In this document: positions 13,186-13,364 of the stretch, piece after piece
Layout: the number at the start of each line of letters is the position of its first letter
Numbering within the stretch: position 1 is the stretch's first letter
NCBI GenBank assembly: GCA_039029455.1
Contig: JBCCGE010000088.1
Coordinates: 1 to 13,364, forward strand
Direction of reading: 5' to 3'
DNA length: 13,364 nt
Source: JBCCGE01 sp039029455
GTDB lineage: Bacteria > Pseudomonadota > Gammaproteobacteria > Arenicellales > Poriferihabitantaceae
The notes under the pieces: generated by a model
Told to the model about the DNA's origin: nothing
The model's database searches: none
What the model saw: only the letters and a program-made list of their open reading frames with translations
Program-made: the position numbers and the translations under genes

Positions 13186-13364
13186 ATATTTCGGATGATA
13201 AACAGTTTTCAGATCGGATGCCATAACGTCGCCCTTAAAATGAAGTACCGGCGATTCCGTGACGTAATGTTTGACGCTGAGGTGGGCCGGTCGCCGATAT
13301 CCGCGTCCGATACGCACCGCTTCGCGGTATCCGGATCCCTGAGGAACTGGTAGCGATTGCGATC
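13186..13364. other. Terminal stretch upstream of tRNA-Leu
   Basis: No gene with a supportable start and function is visible in the last 179 bp. All three minus-strand frames are open or nearly so over much of it, so the 3' end of a gene lying beyond the window cannot be excluded. A stem CCGC-TTC-GCGG flanked by GATA/TATC sits at 13313-13335 and may be a weak hairpin. Confidence 0.35.

Noticed and set aside
12904..13317. 137-codon minus-strand frame across the tRNA
   Set aside because: It reads straight through the complete tRNA-Leu gene, is rich in Cys, Trp and Arg, and has no recognisable domain; the only suitable start lies on the far side of the tRNA.
1..13364. CRISPR arrays, insertion sequences, toxin-antitoxin, phage or defence genes
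   Set aside because: No regularly spaced repeats, transposase, integrase or defence-type proteins are visible; the window is almost entirely housekeeping genes.

Overview
The window is a housekeeping stretch of a bacterial chromosome, most likely from a gammaproteobacterium of moderate GC content. The evidence is the E. coli-type order of the spc and alpha ribosomal operons, ending rpsE-rpmD-rplO-secY-rpmJ-rpsM-rpsK-rpsD-rpoA-rplQ. It is followed by the yhbY / rlmE-ftsH / glmM neighbourhood, with protein sequences very close to E. coli (RlmE, GlmM and SecY even keep the same catalytic or key residue numbers). A finer taxonomic call is not supported by what can be read here.

Layout. Positions 1-5516 (+): ribosomal proteins, the SecY translocon channel and the RNA polymerase alpha subunit in one co-directional block, closed by a strong intrinsic terminator at 5542-5569. 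Positions 5850-6857 (+): an NAD-type isocitrate dehydrogenase standing alone. 6900-7205 (-): the RNA-binding ribosome factor YhbY, divergent from rlmE (7251-7877, +), which makes the 23S rRNA 2'-O-methylation. ftsH (8002-9930, +) and glmM (10094-11449, +) follow. The folP gene that lies between them in E. coli is absent. Then comes a minus-strand group: tRNA-Leu(CAA) (13185-13099), a gene-poor 467-bp stretch, a bactofilin (12631-12179) and the peroxiredoxin Bcp (12131-11655), convergent with glmM.

Functionally the genes cover ribosome assembly and modification (r-proteins, YhbY, RlmE), protein export and membrane proteolysis (SecY and FtsH, which degrades unassembled SecY in E. coli), transcription (RpoA), TCA-cycle flux (Idh), cell-envelope precursor synthesis (GlmM), a cytoskeletal polymer (bactofilin) and peroxide defence (Bcp).

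No clearly new gene system is visible. The signals that deserve a second look lie between genes. glmM and yhbY have no Shine-Dalgarno sequence, and each has a -10-like hexamer placed so that +1 would be the A of the ATG (candidate leaderless mRNAs). Several -10-like elements sit inside perfect short palindromes. A 23-bp near-palindrome lies between the candidate ftsH promoter and its ribosome binding site. Stem-loops occur in the secY-rpmJ and rpsD-rpoA gaps. Two stop-free minus-strand frames (5516-5776 and 12677-12898) have protein-like composition but no good start.
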